Part shown: in pieces, positions 8,360 through 16,974 of the stretch
How positions within the stretch are numbered: position 1 is the first letter of the stretch
How the letters are laid out: the number at the start of each line of letters is the position of its first letter
NCBI RefSeq assembly: GCF_030035605.1
Contig: NZ_CP106736.1
Coordinates: 3,162,001 to 3,226,000, forward strand
Length of the DNA: 64,000 nt
Reading direction: 5' to 3'
From: Silvimonas soli
Lineage (GTDB): Bacteria; Pseudomonadota; Gammaproteobacteria; Burkholderiales; Chitinibacteraceae
Notes under the pieces: generated by a model
What the model saw: only the letters and a program-made list of their open reading frames with translations
Databases searched by the model: none
Told to the model about the DNA's origin: nothing
Made by a program: the position numbers and the translations under genes

Positions 8360-9634
8360 ATGAATGTTCTTGTAATTGGCAATGGTGGTCGTGAGCACGC
8401 GCTGGCCTGGAAGCTGTCGCAATCGTCGCGCGTGGGCAAGGTTTTTGTCGCACCGGGCAATGCTGGCACTGCGCTGGAACACAACCTGACTAACGTGCCA
8501 ATCACCGACATTGAGGTGTTGCTGGCCTTTGCCAAGCGCGAGCAAGTGCAACTGACCGTAGTCGGCCCGGAAGCGCCGCTGTCCAAAGGTGTTGTCGATG
8601 CCTTTCGCAAAGGCGGCATGAAGATTTTCGGGCCAAGCAAAGCGGCGGCCCAACTGGAAAGCTCCAAGGATTTCGCCAAGGCGTTCATGAAGCGCCACGG
8701 CATCCCGACTGCCGAATACGAAACCTTTGCCGATGCCACCAAGGCTCATGCTTATATTGATGCCAAAGGCGCGCCGATCGTGATCAAGGCTGATGGCTTG
8801 GCTGCAGGCAAGGGTGTAGTGGTTGCCATGACGCTGGCCGAAGCGCATGAAGCCGTCGACGCCATGTTGTCGGACAACAAGCTGGGTGACGCCGGTGCCC
8901 GCGTGGTCATCGAAGAGTTTTTGACTGGCGAAGAAGCCAGTTTCATCGTCATGGTGGATGGCAAGAATGTGCTGGCGCTGGCTTCCAGCCAGGATCACAA
9001 ACGCCTGAAAGACGGCGACGAAGGCCCCAATACCGGTGGCATGGGCGCATACAGCCCGGCGCCCGTGGTGACACCAGAAATCCATGCCCGCGCCATGCGC
9101 GAGGTGATTCTGCCCACCGTGCAAGGTATGGCGCGCGATGGCATTGTCTATACCGGTTTTCTGTATGCCGGTTTGATGATCAGCCCCGATGGCTCCATCA
9201 AAACCCTGGAATTCAACTGCCGCATGGGCGATCCAGAAACCCAGCCGATCATGCTGCGCTTGAAGAGCGATCTGGTTGATCTGGTCGAGCACGCGGTTGA
9301 AGGCACGCTGGACCAAGCCGAGGTGGAATGGGATCGTCGCGTGGCGCTGGGCGTGGTGATGGCCTCGGCCAATTATCCGGATGCCCCGCGCACCGGCGAC
9401 GTGATCTCTGGCTTGCCAGCTGAAACTGACGATGGCCACGTATTCCACGCCGGCACCACGTTAAACGCCGAAGGCCAGCCAATGACCAGCGGTGGCCGCG
9501 TGCTGTGTGTGACCGCGTTTGGTGAGACCTTCAAAGCCGCGCAAAAACGTGCCTACGAATTGATGTCGGGTATTCAGTTTGATGGTGCGCAGCACCGCAC
9601 TGATATTGGCTGGCGCGCTATCAGCCGCAAGTAG
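8360..9634 (+). CDS. purD: Phosphoribosylamine-glycine ligase (GARS)
   Basis: A 424-residue ATP-grasp ligase joining glycine to phosphoribosylamine, the second step of purine synthesis. Seen: VIGNGGREHALAWKL at the N-terminus, VVGPEAPLSKG, the ATP-grasp lysine loop KADGLAAGKGVVV, LKDGDEGPNTGGMGAYSPAP, and LEFNCRMGDPETQ with metal-binding residues. Normal length. It starts 14 bases after pagP, so the two are probably cotranscribed; a terminator follows. Confidence 0.97.
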   Translation: MNVLVIGNGGREHALAWKLSQSSRVGKVFVAPGNAGTALEHNLTNVPITDIEVLLAFAKREQVQLTVVGPEAPLSKGVVDAFRKGGMKIFGPSKAAAQLESSKDFAKAFMKRHGIPTAEYETFADATKAHAYIDAKGAPIVIKADGLAAGKGVVVAMTLAEAHEAVDAMLSDNKLGDAGARVVIEEFLTGEEASFIVMVDGKNVLALASSQDHKRLKDGDEGPNTGGMGAYSPAPVVTPEIHARAMREVILPTVQGMARDGIVYTGFLYAGLMISPDGSIKTLEFNCRMGDPETQPIMLRLKSDLVDLVEHAVEGTLDQAEVEWDRRVALGVVMASANYPDAPRTGDVISGLPAETDDGHVFHAGTTLNAEGQPMTSGGRVLCVTAFGETFKAAQKRAYELMSGIQFDGAQHRTDIGWRAISRK

Positions 9635-9679
9635 TCGGGTTTTGATCGGAATTGGCGAGTTTGCGCCACCAATAAAAAC

Positions 9680-9704
9680 AGGCCGTTTAGACGGCCTTTT
9701 TTTT
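9680..9704 (+). terminator. Intrinsic terminator after purD
   Basis: A 7-bp GC-rich stem (9680-9686 with 9691-9697), a 4-base loop and a run of eight Ts, 45 bases after the purD stop. Confidence 0.9.
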
Positions 9705-9727
9705 ATGCCACGTCATGCAGATGTATG

Positions 9728-9840
9728 TAGCCCGGATGAAGCGCAAGGGGGAATCCGGGGGCGATGTTAACCAAACCAGGGCTGGGTGGCTTGTTGAGGC
9801 ATCGCAACCCCGGATTCCCGCTACGCTCCATCCGGGCTAC
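9728..9840. repeat. Inverted pair of 34-base REP-like elements
   Basis: A copy beginning GTAGCCCGGATGAAGCG at 9727-9760 is repeated in inverted orientation at 9807-9840 (about 6 differences). Each copy contains internal CCCGGAT/ATCCGGG pairing. Elements of the type GTAGCCCGGATGAAGCGCAGCG are widespread in intergenic regions of beta- and gammaproteobacteria. The pair lies between the convergent genes purD and hemF and could form a large cruciform. Confidence 0.8.
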
Positions 9841-9862
9841 GGGGTTTGCGTTTGATGCCGGC

Positions 9863-10780
9863 CTACGCTGCGGTTGGTCCCAACCCCAGCCAATCCCGTG
9901 CAGTGAGGAAGTCCGTTTGCAAGCGCGCTTCTGGCGAATCTACCGGCGGTTGCCAGTCATAACGCCATTTCACAATCGGCGGCATCGACATCAAGATTGA
10001 TTCGGTACGCCCGCCCGACTGCAGGCCAAACAGCGTGCCACGATCCCACACCAGGTTGAACTCGACATAACGGCCGCGGCGGTAGGCTTGCCAGTCGCGT
10101 TCCCGTTCGCCGTATTGATACTCGCGGCGGCGTTCCACAATCGGCACGTAAGCCTCAAGGAACGCGTCACCTACCGCGCGGATAAAGGCAGAACCGCCCT
10201 CAAAACCCAGTTCGGACAAATCATCAAAGAACAACCCACCAATGCCACGCGGTTCGTTGCGATGTTTGAGGAAGAAATACTTGTCGCACCAGGCTTTGTA
10301 TTTGGGGTAGTAGTCCGGCCCGAATGCCGCAACGGCGTCGTGGCAGGTTTGATGGAAGTGGTGGGCGTCTTCCTCAAAGCCGTAGTAAGGCGTCAGATCC
10401 ATGCCGCCACCAAACCAGAACACATCTTCCTGGCCCTCGGCGTAGGCCCGGAACAGCCGCACATTCATGTGGACCGTGGGCACATAAGGGTTGCGCGGGT
10501 GAATAACCAGCGATACGCCCATGGCTTCCCAGGCGCGACCAACCAGGTCCGGGCGATGCGCGGTGGCGGAGGGCGGCAGTGTCTTGCCCAATACGTGCGA
10601 GAAATTGACGCCACCGCGTTCAATCAAACCGCCATCTTCCACCAGCCGTGAAATACCGCCACCGCCTTCTTCGCGATCCCATTGATCATGGCGGAAGGTG
10701 TGGCCATCCAGGTTTTCCAGCGTGGCGACAATGTTTTGTTGTAGCGACAAGAGATAGTCGCGAACCTGGCTAGCGGACAT
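9863..10780 (-). CDS. hemF: Oxygen-dependent coproporphyrinogen III oxidase
   Basis: A 305-residue haem biosynthesis enzyme that decarboxylates coproporphyrinogen III with O2. Seen: WDREEGGGGISR, GGVNFSHV, VIHPRNPYVPTVHMNVR, FGGGMDLTPYYGFEEDAHHFH, FFLKHRNEPRGIGGLFFDD and the C-terminal VEFNLVWDRGTLFGLQSGGRTESILMS-type region. Full length. It is transcribed alone, convergent with purD, with panD far upstream behind its own terminator. An oxygen-independent hemN would be expected elsewhere. Confidence 0.97.
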   Translation of the reverse strand: MSASQVRDYLLSLQQNIVATLENLDGHTFRHDQWDREEGGGGISRLVEDGGLIERGGVNFSHVLGKTLPPSATAHRPDLVGRAWEAMGVSLVIHPRNPYVPTVHMNVRLFRAYAEGQEDVFWFGGGMDLTPYYGFEEDAHHFHQTCHDAVAAFGPDYYPKYKAWCDKYFFLKHRNEPRGIGGLFFDDLSELGFEGGSAFIRAVGDAFLEAYVPIVERRREYQYGERERDWQAYRRGRYVEFNLVWDRGTLFGLQSGGRTESILMSMPPIVKWRYDWQPPVDSPEARLQTDFLTARDWLGLGPTAA

Positions 10781-10867
10781 GGTCAGTTCCAGAATGTTGA
10801 GAGGGGCATATTACGACAAGCCTGATCGGTAATCGACCCAAGCGGTTTGAGGTCAGGCCAAAAGCAA

Positions 10868-10892
10868 AAGCCCCGCTGCGGGAACGGGGCTT
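10868..10892 (-). terminator. Intrinsic terminator after panD
   Basis: An 8-bp stem (10868-10875 with 10885-10892) followed on the minus strand by a T-rich tail. It lies about 33 bases after the panD stop. Confidence 0.8.
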
Positions 10893-10924
10893 CAGATGAT
10901 GCTTGAACCAGCGATCAAGGTCGC

Positions 10925-11305
10925 TCAGTTTTCTTGCGTGGGCGTGCCGTGCTTGATGCTGGCGATCTTGTTCTGCGCATCCACAAACACCAGTGACGGG
11001 TTGTGGTTGGCCAGTTCGGCTTCGTCATACTGGGCAAAGGTGGCGATGATCAGCAGATCGCCCACTTGCGCCTGGCGAGCCGCAGAACCATTCAGCGAAA
11101 TGATGCCGGAACCGCGCGCACCCTTGATGGCGTAGGTAGAGAAGCGCGCACCGTTGTTGATGTTCCAGATGGTGACTTCTTCAAACTCGCGCACATTGGC
11201 CGCGTCCAGCAAGTCTTCATCGATGGCACACGATCCTTCGTAATGCAGTTCGGAATGCGTGGCGGTAACGCGATGAATCTTGGACTTGAGCATGCTGCGG
11301 TACAT
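10925..11305 (-). CDS. panD: Aspartate 1-decarboxylase
   Basis: A 126-residue pyruvoyl enzyme making beta-alanine for pantothenate. The self-cleavage site G-S in HYEGSCAID (G24-S25) generates the pyruvoyl group, and the start MYRSMLKSKIHRV aligns with MIRTMLQGKLHRV of E. coli. NGARFSTYAI and the GDLLIIATFA strand are also typical. It is a single gene; panB and panC are not adjacent. It links to coaD at 32.9 kb through the CoA pathway only by function. Confidence 0.97.
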   Translation of the reverse strand: MYRSMLKSKIHRVTATHSELHYEGSCAIDEDLLDAANVREFEEVTIWNINNGARFSTYAIKGARGSGIISLNGSAARQAQVGDLLIIATFAQYDEAELANHNPSLVFVDAQNKIASIKHGTPTQEN

Positions 11306-11393
11306 GAAATAACTCCGACATCACTTGTGAGGCTGCGATTATAAGTCGCAAATATTGCGCTGCGCATTGGCAGTTTCAGACATTTCGGGCGAA

Positions 11394-11945
11394 TCAGCCG
11401 CGATACACCAGGCATTCATCCAGCAAAAACTCGCCAGGGCCGGGCCGGGCGTTCAGCGCGATCCGGTCAAATGCCAATTGCCGGCCATCCACCTTCACCC
11501 ACGCCGGAATCACTTTGCCCTGATAGCTGCCAACGCTTTCATCGGCGCGAATGACTTCGCGCGGAGTCGGTGCTGCCGGAGCCGGGATGGTGTCGGTGGT
11601 TTCGGTTTTGGCTTCGTTGGCGCGTGCCTGTTCGGCTTCGCGCTCGCGCGCCTGCACCGGCAAATTGCGCAGGAACCAGCTGAACAGAAATTCCGGCATC
11701 ACCACACGCGTGACACGTTTGTGATTGTCGATGCGACAAGCAACGCCAAAGGTTTCACCACACTTGGGACATTGTGCCTTGGCGGCGATGGCCAGACTGT
11801 CGTCCAGCAAACGCGCCACGCCCATCATGTCTTTGGCATTGAGCATGTGTCCGCAACGCACGCAGGGCTTGGAAAACTGCCGGATCTGCTCGCCATTGGC
11901 AAAGCGGATCGGCAGGTAGCGGTTGAGCGGTCTTTTCTGTTGCAT
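11394..11945 (-). CDS. Zinc-ribbon protein of unknown function
   Basis: A 183-residue protein I do not recognise by name. Two CxxC pairs (CVRC near residue 28 and CPKC near residue 59) form a likely zinc ribbon. The middle (about residues 85-130) is charged and Ala/Pro/Thr-rich and probably disordered. The C-terminal part (DGRQLAFDRIALNARPGPGEFLLDEC) looks folded. It begins 19 bases after the RNase II-like gene and is probably cotranslated with it, so a role in RNA metabolism is possible but unproven. Confidence 0.7.
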   Translation of the reverse strand: MQQKRPLNRYLPIRFANGEQIRQFSKPCVRCGHMLNAKDMMGVARLLDDSLAIAAKAQCPKCGETFGVACRIDNHKRVTRVVMPEFLFSWFLRNLPVQAREREAEQARANEAKTETTDTIPAPAAPTPREVIRADESVGSYQGKVIPAWVKVDGRQLAFDRIALNARPGPGEFLLDECLVYRG

Positions 11946-11964
11946 GTTGGTTCGGTTCCCGGTC

Positions 11965-13824
11965 TTACATCGTGGCCAGACGGCAATCCAGATTCAATTC
12001 CAGCCAGTCTGTCTTGAGGCGTTGTAGTACGACTGTGGAACCTGCCGGTAATTCCGGCAGACCTGGCACGCGCAGTACCAACGGCATGCCGTCGACGCGA
12101 ACCAGGTTCTCTTTGATGATGGAACCGGAGAATTCCTTGATGTTTTCCTGCTCCATATAGCGCAGGCACCAGTAACGCTCCATCTTGTCCTGGAAGTCCG
12201 CATAGGCCGCATAGGCGGTATCGAACGAACCAATGGCCGCAAACAGCTCGGCATCGTTTTTCTGAAAGCGCGGCTTGGTACCGTTGATCATCGCGATCAG
12301 TTGCTGCTGGTTCACAAAGTCCACCGCCCGGCGCAGCGGCGAAGAAGACCATGCGTAATATTCAACACCCAGACCGATATGCGGGCCTGGTTGTGTAGTC
12401 ATGCGTACACGACCGTTGTTCTGTACCCGATAGATTGCGGCAATCTCGGCTTCTTTCAAATCCTTGCCCCACTGGCTGTTCACCAGGATCATCATCTCGG
12501 CCACCAGTTTGTCCATTGGTGAGCCGCGTTTGCGGGGCAGAATGCGCACGCGTTTTTCGCCGTTTTCCAGCGTATCCACGTAGAAGCTGTAATCAATGCG
12601 CACCGGCGCATTCGGGTCATCGGCGCGACCACGACGGCCTTCCATTTCACCAGCCAGACGCCACATGAAGGTCAGCTCGGCCTTCCACGGGAAGTCCGGG
12701 CCGTCTTGCTTGCCGGCAGTCAATTCATTGAAATGTGCTTCGATCTGATCGTGACGCAGGTTGGCGGCAATCGGCACCAGTTCCACGACAGAGCGGTGCG
12801 AAAGAATGTCGAACCCGGGCGAAACTTCCAGATACATCGACACGGCAGGACGAGGGGCGGCACCTTCTTGCAGCGTAAACACTTGCACGGCGGCATCGGG
12901 CAGCATGGTGATCTTGTCGCCGGGAAAATACACGGTCGACAGACGATCAAACACTTGCTTGTCCAGTTCGCTGTCTGGCGCAATGCCCAAAACTGGCGCA
13001 GCGATGTGGATCCCCACTTGCCAGTTGCCATTGGGCAGCTTGACCAGGCTGAGCGCATCGTCGATTTCAGTGGTGGTGACGTCATCAATCGAGAACGCCT
13101 GCACCTTGGCCAGCGGCAGATCGGTCGGCGTCACCACCGGTTCGGTCATCACCGCATCGCGGCCCTTGGGGAAGGTTTCCAGCAAGAAGCCTTGCAGGAA
13201 GTAATCCGCCACATCGGGGATAGCGCCGACGTTTTGCAGCAAACGCGTGGCATTGGTGTGCAGCGCATCGGCAGCCTGAGCCAATGCCTTGTATTCGATG
13301 GTGTTTTTGTCCGGGCGATGCAGCAGCTTGGGCAGAACCGGCAAAAACGCTTCTGGCAATTTGCCGGCAGCCAGTTCGGCTTGCCAGGCGGCCATTTGCT
13401 CGGCTTCGCGCTGCTTGCGTACCAGCCCGGCCAGTGCAGCTTTCAGGTTGTCTTCCGGCGCGGCTTTGTAGCGGCCTTTGCCTTTCTTGTAGAAGTACAT
13501 CGGCGAAGCGGCAATGCGCAGTACCACGGCGATCTGCGCGGCAGCGGAAGGGTTGGCGCCGAAGTATTCTGCGGCCAGTTCTTCAAAGCCAAACTCGTGC
13601 TCACCGCATGTTTCCCACAAGAGATCGATATCGATCTCGGTACTCAATTGCTCGGCTTGTACCAGGATTTCATCCAGGCCGGGGCGCTCGAACTTGAGCA
13701 GCACATTGCCGCCCTTGACCTTGCTGCGCTTGCCGCGCACGTCTTCTACCATCAGGCTCGCTGGCTGCGATTCCTTGACCGTGGCGACCTTGAAGCCACC
13801 GTCTTCTTCATAAAAAACGTGCAT
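11965..13824 (-). CDS. RNase II-like RNB-domain exoribonuclease
   Basis: A 619-residue protein with an RNB catalytic domain (about residues 225-545). The metal-binding motif reads IDDVTTTEIDDALS (246-258), which places Glu253 where E. coli RNase II has Asp207; the other three Asp are present. The C-terminal SSSPLRRAVDFVNQQQ carries the conserved Arg. A short S1-like end follows. The N-terminus lacks obvious cold-shock domains of RNase R, so it is closer to RNase II or to the beta-proteobacterial RNB family. It likely degrades RNA 3' to 5'. A GGAAGG ribosome site precedes the ATG at 13824. Confidence 0.85.
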   Translation of the reverse strand: MHVFYEEDGGFKVATVKESQPASLMVEDVRGKRSKVKGGNVLLKFERPGLDEILVQAEQLSTEIDIDLLWETCGEHEFGFEELAAEYFGANPSAAAQIAVVLRIAASPMYFYKKGKGRYKAAPEDNLKAALAGLVRKQREAEQMAAWQAELAAGKLPEAFLPVLPKLLHRPDKNTIEYKALAQAADALHTNATRLLQNVGAIPDVADYFLQGFLLETFPKGRDAVMTEPVVTPTDLPLAKVQAFSIDDVTTTEIDDALSLVKLPNGNWQVGIHIAAPVLGIAPDSELDKQVFDRLSTVYFPGDKITMLPDAAVQVFTLQEGAAPRPAVSMYLEVSPGFDILSHRSVVELVPIAANLRHDQIEAHFNELTAGKQDGPDFPWKAELTFMWRLAGEMEGRRGRADDPNAPVRIDYSFYVDTLENGEKRVRILPRKRGSPMDKLVAEMMILVNSQWGKDLKEAEIAAIYRVQNNGRVRMTTQPGPHIGLGVEYYAWSSSPLRRAVDFVNQQQLIAMINGTKPRFQKNDAELFAAIGSFDTAYAAYADFQDKMERYWCLRYMEQENIKEFSGSIIKENLVRVDGMPLVLRVPGLPELPAGSTVVLQRLKTDWLELNLDCRLATM

Positions 13825-13924
13825 GAACTACCCTTCCTGGAAAGCACGCGATTATATACTAAATCGCCATGTTGCCCTGACCGGATTCGTTTTAAAAATC
13901 AACGATCAGCAGCGTAAAAAGACT

Positions 13925-13952
13925 AAACGGCACACCCGCGAGCGCGCCGTTT
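13925..13952 (+). terminator. Hairpin with T-run between prfA and the RNase gene
   Basis: A 7-bp stem (13925-13931 with 13946-13952) with a 14-base loop; the T-run (six Ts) is on the plus strand. prfA, which ends at 13982, is on the minus strand, where only a later T-stretch follows, so termination of prfA here would be imperfect. Confidence 0.55.
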
Positions 13953-13981
13953 TTTGTATGAGATGCCGCTCGGCAGCGAGG

Positions 13982-15058
13982 TTATTCCGCCAGTTGGGCC
14001 AGCAGTTCGGCCTGTTGCTCGTTGGACAGCGCCTGGGTCAGTTCTTCAAGATCGCCGTCCATGATCGAATCCAGCTTGTAGAGCGTGAGATTGATGCGGT
14101 GGTCGGTCATGCGGCCCTGCGGAAAGTTATATGTGCGGATGCGCTCGGAGCGGTCGCCGCTGCCGACCAGACTTTTACGCGTGGCGGCTTCTTTGGCGTG
14201 GCGTTCGCGGTCTTGCGCGTCTTTGATGCGTGCCGCCAGCACGGCCAGCGCACGGGCTTTGTTCTTGTGCTGACTACGGTCGTCCTGGCATTCCACCACA
14301 ATTCCGGTGGGCAAGTGGGTGACGCGCACGGCCGAGTCGGTTTTGTTGATGTGCTGCCCGCCCGCGCCCGAAGCGCGGAAGGTGTCGATACGCAGATCAG
14401 CAGGGTTGATGTTGACCTCTTCGGCCTCATCCGCCTCTGGCATTACCGCCACGGTACACGCGGAAGTATGAATCCGGCCTTGGGTTTCGGTTACCGGTAC
14501 GCGCTGCACGCGGTGGCCGCCACTCTCGAATTTCAGCCGTGAATACGCGCCAAAGCCGACGATGCGGGCGATGATTTCCTTGTAGCCACCCAGGTCGGAT
14601 TCGCTGGCGGACATGATCTCCACCTGCCAACGGTTGCGCTCGGCAAAGCGGCTGTACATGCGGAACAGATCGGCCGAGAACAGTGCCGATTCATCGCCAC
14701 CGGTACCGGCGCGGATTTCCAGAAAAATATTGCGCTCGTCGTTCGGGTCTTTGGGCAGCAAGGCTTTTTGCAGGTCCAGCTCCAGCGTTTCCAGCTTTTG
14801 CTTGCCGTCTTTGATCTCTTCCTCGGCCATTTCTTTCATGTCCGGGTCGGTCAGCATGTCTTGCGCCGCGGCGATATCGGCTTCGATCTGGTTGAATTGG
14901 TGATACAGCGCCACCACCGGCTCCAGCTCGGCGTGCTCACGGGTGAGCTTGCGATACTGGTTCATATCGCGCGTGGCTTCTTCCGAAGCCAGCAGCGCGC
15001 CGACTTCTTCCAGCCGGTCAGCCAGTTGTGCCAGTTTGGCGAGAATCGAAGGTTTCAT
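13982..15058 (-). CDS. prfA: Peptide chain release factor 1
   Basis: A 358-residue class I release factor that reads UAA and UAG. Seen: the stop-codon-reading PVT tripeptide in RVPVTETQGRIHTSACT, the catalytic GGQ in GAGGQHINKTDSAVR, and the RTYNFPQGRMTDHRI tail of RF1. Full length. Its ATG overlaps the TGA of the upstream acetyltransferase gene by 4 bases (ATGA), so translation is probably coupled. The usual downstream partner prmC, which methylates the GGQ glutamine, is not here. Confidence 0.97.
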   Translation of the reverse strand: MKPSILAKLAQLADRLEEVGALLASEEATRDMNQYRKLTREHAELEPVVALYHQFNQIEADIAAAQDMLTDPDMKEMAEEEIKDGKQKLETLELDLQKALLPKDPNDERNIFLEIRAGTGGDESALFSADLFRMYSRFAERNRWQVEIMSASESDLGGYKEIIARIVGFGAYSRLKFESGGHRVQRVPVTETQGRIHTSACTVAVMPEADEAEEVNINPADLRIDTFRASGAGGQHINKTDSAVRVTHLPTGIVVECQDDRSQHKNKARALAVLAARIKDAQDRERHAKEAATRKSLVGSGDRSERIRTYNFPQGRMTDHRINLTLYKLDSIMDGDLEELTQALSNEQQAELLAQLAE

Positions 15059-15516
15059 TGTTTGTACGGGTCCGTATTTAACCGTTCCAGATAACGCTCG
15101 GGACGGGCCGCTGGTTTCCAGCCAAATTGTTCATAAAGGCCGTGCGCGTCGGCGGTAAACAGCATCCAGCGGCGCAAGCCTTGCAAGTCCGGATGAGTGT
15201 GTATGCATTGCAGCAGCCATTTGGACAAACCCTGGCCACGATGTTCGGTATCGATAAACACGTCGCCCAGATAGCCAATGGTGGCGCCGTCGGTAATCAC
15301 GCGGGCAAAACCCACCAAGCGCTCGCCCTCGTAAATGCCAAAGCACAAGGCACCTTGCACCGAGCGATGGAATGTCTCGAATGGCATACCTTTGGCCCAA
15401 TAGGACTGGCGGCCAATAAAGTCATAAGCGGTTTCAAGGTTGAGATTCAGGCGCGCAGGGTCGGTGTCGACCTCAAACGCGCCCTGTTGCCAACGGGCGG
15501 TCTGAAAGTGGGACAT
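15055..15516 (-). CDS. GNAT family N-acetyltransferase
   Basis: A 153-residue acetyl-CoA-dependent acetyltransferase. The core shows VGFARVITDG (beta4), YLGDVFIDTEHRGQGLSKWL (acetyl-CoA pyrophosphate loop R/Q-x-x-G-x-G/A form) and HGLYEQFGW. The substrate is unknown. I chose the ATG at 15516; a GTG one codon earlier is possible, and a GAGGA ribosome site precedes both. It is wedged between hemA (5 bases upstream) and prfA (4-base overlap), so it is cotranscribed with both. Confidence 0.88.
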   Translation of the reverse strand: MSHFQTARWQQGAFEVDTDPARLNLNLETAYDFIGRQSYWAKGMPFETFHRSVQGALCFGIYEGERLVGFARVITDGATIGYLGDVFIDTEHRGQGLSKWLLQCIHTHPDLQGLRRWMLFTADAHGLYEQFGWKPAARPERYLERLNTDPYKQ

Positions 15517-15521
15517 CACAG

Positions 15522-16775
15522 CTATTCCTCGTCGTGCAGGCGAAAAAGGCGGCGGGCGGCCACGACCAGCGCGGCTTGCTCCTCACCAGAGGCGGCATTC
15601 AGTGAAGCGAGTGGGGCGTGCAGAAATTTGGCGGATAGCTGTGCGGTGAGTTTTTCCAGCACTTCTTCCGGATTGTCGCCTGCGGCCAGGCGTTTCTTGG
15701 CGCGGGCCAGTTCGTTACGGGCGGCGCGGTCGGCGTTGTCGCGCAAATCGCGAATGGTGGGCACCAGTTCGCGGCTGGCCAGCCAGTGATTGAACTCGCT
15801 CACGTGGTCAGAGATCAACGCTTCGGCGGCGACCACTTCGCCCTGGCGCGCATGCACGCCTTGGCGGACCACTTCGGATAGATCGTCCACTGTGTAGAGG
15901 TAGACATCGGCCAGCTCGGCGGCTTCAGGCTCCACATCACGTGGCACGGCCAGATCAACGATGAAAATGGGGCGATGTTTGCGCAGTTTGATGGCGCGCT
16001 CGATCATGCCTTTACCTATCACCGGCAGCGGCGAGGCAGTGGAGCTGACCACGATATCGAACTCATGCAGGCGCTCGGCCAGATCAGTCAGCAACATGGC
16101 GTCGCCGCCATGTTCTTGTGCCAGCCGTTCGCCGCGTTCGAGGGTGCGATTGGCCACAGCGATTCGGGCAGGCTTTTGCGCGGCAAAATAAGTGGCGCAC
16201 AGTTCGATCATCTCGCCCGCGCCCACAAATAACACTTTGCATTCGCCCACTGACGGAAAAATGCGTTCGGCCAATTTGACCGCCGCTGCAGCCATTGAAA
16301 CAGATGCCGAACCAATACGCGTTTGTGTGCGCACATCTTTGGCGACCTGAAACGCGCGCTGGAACAAGCCATTGAGCAGCACACCCATGCTGCCCGATTC
16401 ACGCGCCTGGCGTTCCGCGTCTTTCAGTTGCCCCAGAATCTGGGTTTCGCCCAGCACCATTGAATCGAGCCCGGCTGCCACGCGAAAAGCATGTTTGGCG
16501 GCATCCTGGCCGGAATGCAGATAAAGATAGCTGCCCAACTCATCCGGATTGCGGCCGCGATTGGCGGCGTACCAGTCCAGCAACGCCTTGCCATCATGGG
16601 CGTTGCAATAGAGTTCGGTGCGATTACAGGTGGAGATGATGGCCGCTTCCATGACGCCAGGTTGCGCCACGAGGCCTGGCAGCGCGGTCTGCAATTCGGT
16701 CGGCGAGAAGGCAAGCCGCTCCCGCACCGATAGCGGAGCGGTTTCGTGATTGACGCCGAGTACGAGCAGATTCAT
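15522..16775 (-). CDS. hemA: Glutamyl-tRNA reductase
   Basis: A 417-residue NADPH-dependent enzyme that reduces glutamyl-tRNA(Glu) to glutamate semialdehyde, the first committed haem step by the C5 route. The catalytic C50 lies in ISTCNRTELY. Also seen: the N-terminal LGVNHETAPLSVRE, GETQILGQLKDA, and a Rossmann motif FVGAGEMIE before VANRTLER. Length is typical. It heads the hemA-acetyltransferase-prfA unit, a variation on the common hemA-prfA order. Confidence 0.97.
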   Translation of the reverse strand: MNLLVLGVNHETAPLSVRERLAFSPTELQTALPGLVAQPGVMEAAIISTCNRTELYCNAHDGKALLDWYAANRGRNPDELGSYLYLHSGQDAAKHAFRVAAGLDSMVLGETQILGQLKDAERQARESGSMGVLLNGLFQRAFQVAKDVRTQTRIGSASVSMAAAAVKLAERIFPSVGECKVLFVGAGEMIELCATYFAAQKPARIAVANRTLERGERLAQEHGGDAMLLTDLAERLHEFDIVVSSTASPLPVIGKGMIERAIKLRKHRPIFIVDLAVPRDVEPEAAELADVYLYTVDDLSEVVRQGVHARQGEVVAAEALISDHVSEFNHWLASRELVPTIRDLRDNADRAARNELARAKKRLAAGDNPEEVLEKLTAQLSAKFLHAPLASLNAASGEEQAALVVAARRLFRLHDEE

Positions 16776-16974
16776 CGCTGCAGAAGAAATTCAAAACAGC
16801 CGATTATACCGTGATTGGGGGTGTTTGCTTACGACGATTGCCGAATGGCTGGCAGATCAAGAGCTTGGCTTGGCCGCCGGTATGGCGCCATGCGGCGCAA
16901 ATGAATGGTTACGGACAGGAGGCCCGGCCACTTGGAGTAGTAGCCAGGCCAATTTCCCTCAAGTCGGTCAGTGC

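Noticed and set aside
16776..16974. Terminator between hemA and the sugar-binding protein gene
   Set aside because: A weak GGCC/GGCC pairing near 16921-16960 is interrupted and lacks a T-run.
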